NCBI GenBank assembly: GCA_033002965.1 | Contig: JAURVB010000177.1 | Location: forward strand, 1 to 64,000 | Direction of reading: 5' to 3' | DNA length: 64,000 bases | Source of the DNA: Piper betle | Taxonomy: Eukaryota; Streptophyta; Magnoliopsida; Piperales; Piperaceae | Shown here: positions 59,235 to 64,000 of the stretch, one piece after another | Layout of the letters: each line of letters begins with the position of its first letter | Numbering within the stretch: position 1 is the stretch's first letter | Position numbers and translations under genes: made by a program | The notes under the pieces: generated by a model | Told to the model about the DNA's origin: nothing | The model's input: only the letters and a program-made list of their open reading frames with translations | Database searches by the model: none

Positions 59235-60515
59235 TCCCCTTCACACATTCAGGCAACCTTAAAATCATCATTGTTTGGCAGTCTCCTCTTCACCAGACGG
59301 AACTCACATAACGCAACTCACATATACGAAACTCACATAACGCAAGTCACATATATGGAACTCACATATCATCACCAGATGGAACTCACATATTATCACT
59401 TGGCAAATTCCCCTTAATCATTAGGTGGAACTCATGAAGGAAACTCTGACAATTAGCAAATCTCCCAAGATCATAACTTAACTCCCCTTAAATTATCAGG
59501 TGGAACCCATGAAGGAAACTTTGACAATCAGCAAATCTCCCAAGATCATTACTTGGCTCTGATACCACTTCTTGGGCCCTTTGGGCCCCCAACTAAGCTC
59601 TGATACCAATGTTGATCCCTTTGGGCCCCCAAAAGGGACTTATAATAAGTGTCATAAGCCTCTCTTAATCTAACAGATTAACTTAAGGAATAAGGCTTTC
59701 CCATTAGCCTATATACAACTCATCACCCCCAAAAGGGACTTGCAATATGTGTCATGGGCCTCTCTTAATCCAAAAGTTAACTCAAGGAATAAGGCTTTCC
59801 CATTAGCCTATATACAACTCACCAATTCAATCCCAAGACGATTTCGGATGCCAATGCAGGAGTGATGCACTGCATTCATCGAACGAATCGCCCAATGTGT
59901 GAAGGGGAGTAGATGGCACTTACATATCATCGTGACAAACTCCCCTTAAATCATTGGGTTCAGGAAACTCCAACTCCCCAATCACCAGGTGGAACCCATG
60001 AAGGAAACTCCGACTCCCGACTCCCCTTCCCAATGTGTGAAGGGGAGTAGACGGCACTTACATATCATCATGACAAACTCCCCTTGGGGAGTAGACGGCA
60101 CTTACATATCATCGTGAAAAACTCCCCTTAAATCATTGGGTACAAGAAACTCTAACTCCCCAATCATCAAGTGGAACCCATGAAAGAAACTCCGACTCCC
60201 AACTCCCCTCCCATGAAGGAAACTCTGACTCCCCTCCTTAAATCATCAGATGGAACCCATGAAGGAAACTTTGACTCCTCAATCATTAGGTCAAACCCAT
60301 GAAAGAAACTCTGAAGGAAACTTTGACTCCCAAGATCGTAACATGGGCTCTGATACTACTTCTTGGGCTGAAAGGCTTTGATACTACTTCTTGGGTTGAA
60401 AGAAACTCTGAAGGAAACTTTGACTCCCAAGATCGTAGATCGTAACGTGGCTCTGATACTATTTCTTGGGCTGAAAGGCTTTGATACTACTTCTTGGGCT
60501 GAAAGGCTCTCATAC
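59235..60515 (-). repeat. Reverse-orientation TRIM internal repeats
   Basis: Reverse complements of the left-half words: GGAACTCACATAT(C/A)ATCAC, GGCAAATTCCCCTT, AAATCAT(C/T)AGGTGGAACCCATGAAGGAAACT(C/T), CAAGATC(A/G)TA and CTTCTTGGGC(T/C). Several blocks are duplicated with one or two changes. Confidence 0.75.
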
Positions 60516-60669
60516 TACTGTTGGGCCCTTTAGGCCCCAAAAGGACTTGCAATAGGTGTCACCTGCCTCTCTTAATGCAAAAGTTAACTTATTGAATAAG
60601 GCTTTTCTATTAGCCAATATACAAGTTACCAACATCATCTACGACCGATGTGTGATAAACCCAACATTA

Positions 60670-61510
60670 TCTACTATGAGCTGATCATACTTGGAGGTGC
60701 TTACTATGGCTGGGATTAAATTTTAGTTCCCTTGTTTATAACTCCTTCGTCATAAAAAATACAAGTTCTTTGGGTTAATATTGTCATTGTATGATTAAAT
60801 CAAGTTTAAGATCAACATTTTTTTGTGAGATATAAATTCTATTGAGTTGCAAAGCTTTCAGCAAGAGGTACTATATTTTTAATAATTGAATTGGAACTAT
60901 GGATGAACAGCAACATTACATGTTGCTTGGCTTTCTAGTCATTTTGCTTAGTTCTTGTCATAAATTTCAAGGCATGACTTTCTACCATTAGAATAGACAA
61001 AATATAATTCATGGATGTCAACATCAATTTGCTTGGTTTTCTAACCACTTTCTATCATTGAATAACACGGAAAACAATACAGGAACATAAACCATTACAT
61101 TTGTTTGGTCTTCCACCGATGATGTTTAGTTCTTATCACAAATAACCAATAGATGACCTTCTGTGACGAAAATTTTCATTTGCTTGGTTTTCTACTGCCT
61201 TTTTGCGATCAAATTAGACGAAAAAACAATACATGAACAGAAACCAATACATTGCTTGGTTTTCTACCAATTCGGTCGTGGGAAATCAACAAATCTTGTG
61301 TGGAAAACTGAATTCTAAGCGAACTCACCAAGGAAAGAGCCGCGATGCCGGTGGCAGAGTGGCGGCGCCTAGGCAGACGAATCTTCTATTTTTCCTTGGA
61401 CAAATCTTTTACATCCTTCTTGTTCATCTCATAATATCTGTTTTTATTATCTATCCATATCCATATCTATCTATCACTCTATCTCTTATTAATTTATTAA
61501 TGGGAACTAA
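60670..61510. repeat. Diverged tandem repeats of ~165 bp, non-coding
   Basis: TTGCTTGG(C/T)TTTCTA recurs near 60925, 61030, 61170 and 61255, each associated with ATGAACAG/AGGAACATAAACC(A)TTACA and TTTAGTTCTT(G/A)TCA(T/C)AAAT. No gene seen. Confidence 0.45.
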
Positions 61511-61954
61511 CTAATGGTAGGCATCGATCAGTAGACATTGGACAAATTATTGTCCACGTCCGTCCGAAATTTCGTCAGACAAAATTTGTCTGACCGACTT
61601 TGGACATCAAATTGTTCGTCGGGCCCAAGCAATGTCCGCAGACGAAGTTACCATATTTTCCAAAAAAATCAGTCGAGGCAAACTCCTCTGTGCTGCTGCT
61701 GCCTCCGCCGCTGCCTGCCCTCCACTGCTGCGCTCAGAGCTGCTGCGAAACCCCTCTGCGCCGCAGCAAAATCACTTTAAGACTGCGCGACGCGAAACCT
61801 ACCTACCCTCCGCTGCCTGCCTCCGCCGCCGCCTGTTCCTCTGCCTTCTGCGTTTGCCACCCTCTGCGCCATAGCGATACCCCTCCGCTAGAACCCGTTC
61901 GGCAAGCCCGACGATGGGCTCCACTCTTGTTGGAAAGGCCGTGGGAGGGTCGGT

Positions 61955-62670
61955 AATGTCAAAGCGGTGACTGGACAGCCACGACGACGGTTGCCGGCAG
62001 TGGAATTGATGATGCGAGCATGTCGCTAGGCGCGGCGTCGTGGAGGCCGGGCCACGGCCGAGGCGCTCGGGGCATCACGGTAACATCGTGGCAGGGCCTA
62101 GTGGCGATGATCGGCGGCAGGGTGATGTCTGCGGCGGCGGCGACGACAAGCAAAAGGGGCGGCGCGCTAAGGGTTTGGGCGGGGAATAGAAAAAGGTCAG
62201 GGGGTTGATCGATGGCAATGTCGTAAATAAGACTTGACTCGACTCCGTCTCGAATCAATAATAATAACTAACTCAAAATAAATCTTAAAAAAATCCATAA
62301 AATAGGAAAAAATCCCATAAAATAAAACAAACAATACAACATCATAATGACATACTCTATAACTAACAACCTACCCAAATTTCCCGTAACGCATCCTAAC
62401 ACGGTAAATAGCCTAAAACTAATTCCACGACCCACTATATATAAAAATAAAAAAATAACTGGCATACTCTCATATATTCTAATAACTCATTCTTTTTTGT
62501 CGTATTCATGATGTTATCATCATATACTTAGGTACGCATAACCCTCATGGCTCATATACGCGACCGGCGTCGGCTCAGTACACATATTCTAAAACATACT
62601 CGATTCGAACCAACGTATGAACCGATCGGTTCATAAGCATAAAACCTTGACTCAGATCGCGGGTTTTGCA
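61955..62670 (-). mobile_element. 3-kb LTR family, truncated copy D
   Basis: The 5' end TGCAAAACCCGCGATC is at 62670 on the minus strand, followed by the family landmarks (GGTTCATACGTTGG..., TATACCCAAG-like, GACTTGACTC..., CCGG-rich core). Compare 8560-9361 in copy B. Similarity ends near 61955, so the 3' part is missing. Confidence 0.7.
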
Positions 62671-62701
62671 TTATTTTTATAATGTGATATTTTTTTCAAA
62701 G

Positions 62702-62990
62702 ATGGATCATACAAGTTCATTATTAAGTGTAAATGAAAAAAGTGGAGATGAAAAAGATAGCCAAAAATTGATTGTTAAAAAAGGAGAATCTATGGATAGT
62801 ACATTATCAAAAAGAAAAAAATAGCATCTAGTGTATGTGCCTATTTTGATAGAAAATATTAGAAGAATGGAGCAACTTCTATTTGTTGTTATTGTGAAAA
62901 GAAGTTTGAAGGACCTAAAAGTTATGAAACTGCTCATTTATAGAGGTATATGGAAGAGAAATATCCAAATTTCAAAATAAAGAGGATATA
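62702..62990 (+). pseudogene. hAT transposase N-terminus with BED zinc finger, broken
   Basis: An ATG frame (62702) runs MDHTSSLLSVNEKSGDEKDS... to a stop at 62821. After a frameshift the text SSVCAYFDRKY, KNGATSICCYCEKKFEG and TAHL, RYMEEKYPNF (62824-62985) follows the BED finger pattern (aromatic YF, CxYC, later H), but with in-frame TAGs. It is N-terminal transposase of a hAT element. No further transposase domain follows. Confidence 0.6.
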
Positions 62991-62999
62991 AAACATGAG

Positions 63000-63659
63000 T
63001 AATTAACTTTTTGTATTTTTTTTCATGTAGGTGAGCTAGATGAAGAATCAATTATTAGAATATTTTATTTTTGAAGTATATATAATATTGGACAACATTT
63101 TGATGTCAATGATTATTTTAAAGTTTCTATATATTGATTATCTTTTATTTGACTTTAAAAATTAAGAGCATGTTAACTAAATTATAAGTGGTTTGATATG
63201 ATTATTAATATGAATGTATAGTTCTAAATTCCTAAATATAAGAGTGACTTTTATCCTTTTTATATGTATGTCATTTTTGGATATTTAAGATATTAAATAT
63301 CAATTTTATGTATAAACTTAATTAATTTTACTGTATATTATATTTTAAAATTTTCATAAACTATAATATTAGTCTTACACATGTTGAAGACATTACATTA
63401 TTGATATAAAATATTGGGCACTCGGTCGGACGACAAAAAATGTCCATGTTTGGTTTGTTTTAATTCGGTCGAATTCGGTCGGTCAAATTCGGTCGGACAT
63501 GCTTCAGACGTCGGACGAACGGACAAATTCGGTGTCCGCACCCACCCCTACAACTAACAATCTATTATTAGTTTTATAATAATAAAATAAAAAATTATCA
63601 ATTTTTCTTGAATTTCAAATAATTTAGTGAAAGAACAAAATAAGCCATTAGATTATATC
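63000..63659. other. AT-rich remnant DNA, no gene seen
   Basis: Apart from the hAT subterminal region (63420-63556) nothing is recognised. Confidence 0.4.
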
Positions 63660-64000
63660 TGTCACCCCAATTTTGGTTCATATCAGAACCGAATCAGAAA
63701 TATTATGATCGAGTCAAGTCATGTTTAAAGTTATTGGTCGGTAAGATTCGATCAATAAAATAGATCGAAACAACCTCCTTGGTGTCATGATAATGAAAGA
63801 CATTCTTAAATATGCGTCAAAACACATTGAATATAAGTAAAAGTAAGAAAGTAAATAATTATGCTGAGCTCAAGTGTGTGTAGCGTTTATCTATCCTCCC
63901 ACCAAAGTCATATATTATATAAAAAAATTCAGTAACGAGTGTTACTAGTTTTAAAAATAACTAGGACAAATTGGCAAATGGGTATTCTTTTGCCCACAGA
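63660..64000 (-). mobile_element. 3-kb LTR family, copy E, cut by window edge
   Basis: Begins TGTCACCCCAATTTTGGTTCA...GAACCGAATC, matching the TGTAACACCCCAAATCCGGTTCACG start at 6430. Further in, TCAGTAACGAGTGTTACTAGT matches TCAGTAACAAGTGTTACTGGT at 7014. The remainder is outside the window. Confidence 0.6.

Larger units (their letters stand above)
56673..60666. mobile_element. Palindromic array of TRIM-like mini-LTR retroelements
   Basis: Built from LTRs of about 141-151 bp with ends TGTTGGGTTTAT...GGGCCCAACA. Plus-strand LTR copies: 56673-56813, 58031-58120 (truncated), 58135-58285 and 58982-59084. Minus-strand copies: 59085-59232, about 59619-59726, 59727-59825 and 60519-60666. A tRNA-Met primer-binding motif TGGTATCAGAGC follows the plus LTRs (perfect at 58286-58297) and appears reversed at 59556-59567 and 59597-59608. 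A polypurine tract GTGAAGGGGAG precedes LTRs (58019-58030; 58970-58980), reversed at 59233. No gag or pol is present, so this is a TRIM. The left half is forward and the right half reversed, meeting head-to-head at 59084/59085. Confidence 0.8.
61515..63556. mobile_element. Decayed hAT transposon interrupted by LTR copy D
   Basis: Both subterminal regions are rich in GGTCGGAC/GTCCG(A/T)CC words, with a 21-bp near-perfect palindrome GTCAGACAAAATTTGTCTGAC around 61575-61595. The right end reads GTGTCCGCACCCACCCCTA (TAGGGGTGGGTGCGG inward), the style of plant hAT ends. A BED zinc-finger relic lies inside. The left TIR and an 8-bp duplication could not be confirmed. Confidence 0.45.

Noticed and set aside
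56673..60666. Cassandra-type TRIM (5S rRNA in the LTR)
   Set aside because: I see no 5S rRNA A/C box pair in the ~145-bp LTR.

Overview
This window is plant nuclear DNA. It is AT-rich and dominated by transposable elements, with a few intron-containing genes of clearly angiosperm families. The GC-rich single-exon WD40 gene beside AT-rich intergenic DNA makes me lean to a monocot, but the sequence does not fix a genus. The only prokaryote-like or organellar sequence is one short stretch that looks mitochondrial.

Layout. 1-1,560 is GC-rich and LTR-like, with a TATA box near 738. 4,000-12,100 is a copia-type LTR region split by a nest of 3-kb LTR elements: copy A (4411-10525, TSD TCAAA) is itself split by inverted copy B (6430-9361, TSD GTGCC). 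14,365-15,711 (-) is an intact JINGUBANG-type seven-bladed WD40 gene. 16,000-25,300 is AT-rich DNA with a MITE, a dispersed duplicated repeat and a GC-rich gene fragment. 26,398-32,513 is a gene cluster: an orphan first exon, a broken cytosolic Asn-tRNA synthetase pseudogene, an intact three-exon SDE3-like helicase-fold gene whose nucleotide-binding motifs are lost, and a minus-strand terminal exon fragment. 32,822-41,787 is a CACTA (En/Spm) element (TSD TAA) carrying a transposase remnant, a mitochondrial-like insert and a 3.38-kb solo LTR (copy C, TSD CATCT). 45,352-46,990 is an orphan exon followed by a 650-bp tandem duplication. 46,992-53,541 (-) is an intact nine-exon USP/receptor-like kinase gene (768 residues deduced). 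54,536-55,572 is a non-autonomous hAT element (TSD CTTAGGCG). 56,673-60,666 is a 4-kb head-to-head palindromic array of TRIM-like mini-LTR retroelements with tRNA-Met primer-binding and polypurine motifs. 61,500-63,560 is a decayed hAT transposon with a BED zinc-finger relic, interrupted by LTR copy D; copy E runs off the right edge.

The genes do not form a pathway. WD40 JGB-type proteins and USP-kinase proteins are signalling or scaffold proteins, and SDE3-like proteins belong to RNA silencing. What unites the window is transposon biology: three nested insertions can be resolved to the base by their target-site duplications, and two large inverted structures (6.4-10.5 kb and 56.7-60.7 kb) could give double-stranded RNA if transcribed. 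Exon boundaries were deduced by hand from reading frame, GT/AG sites and family similarity; no database search was possible.
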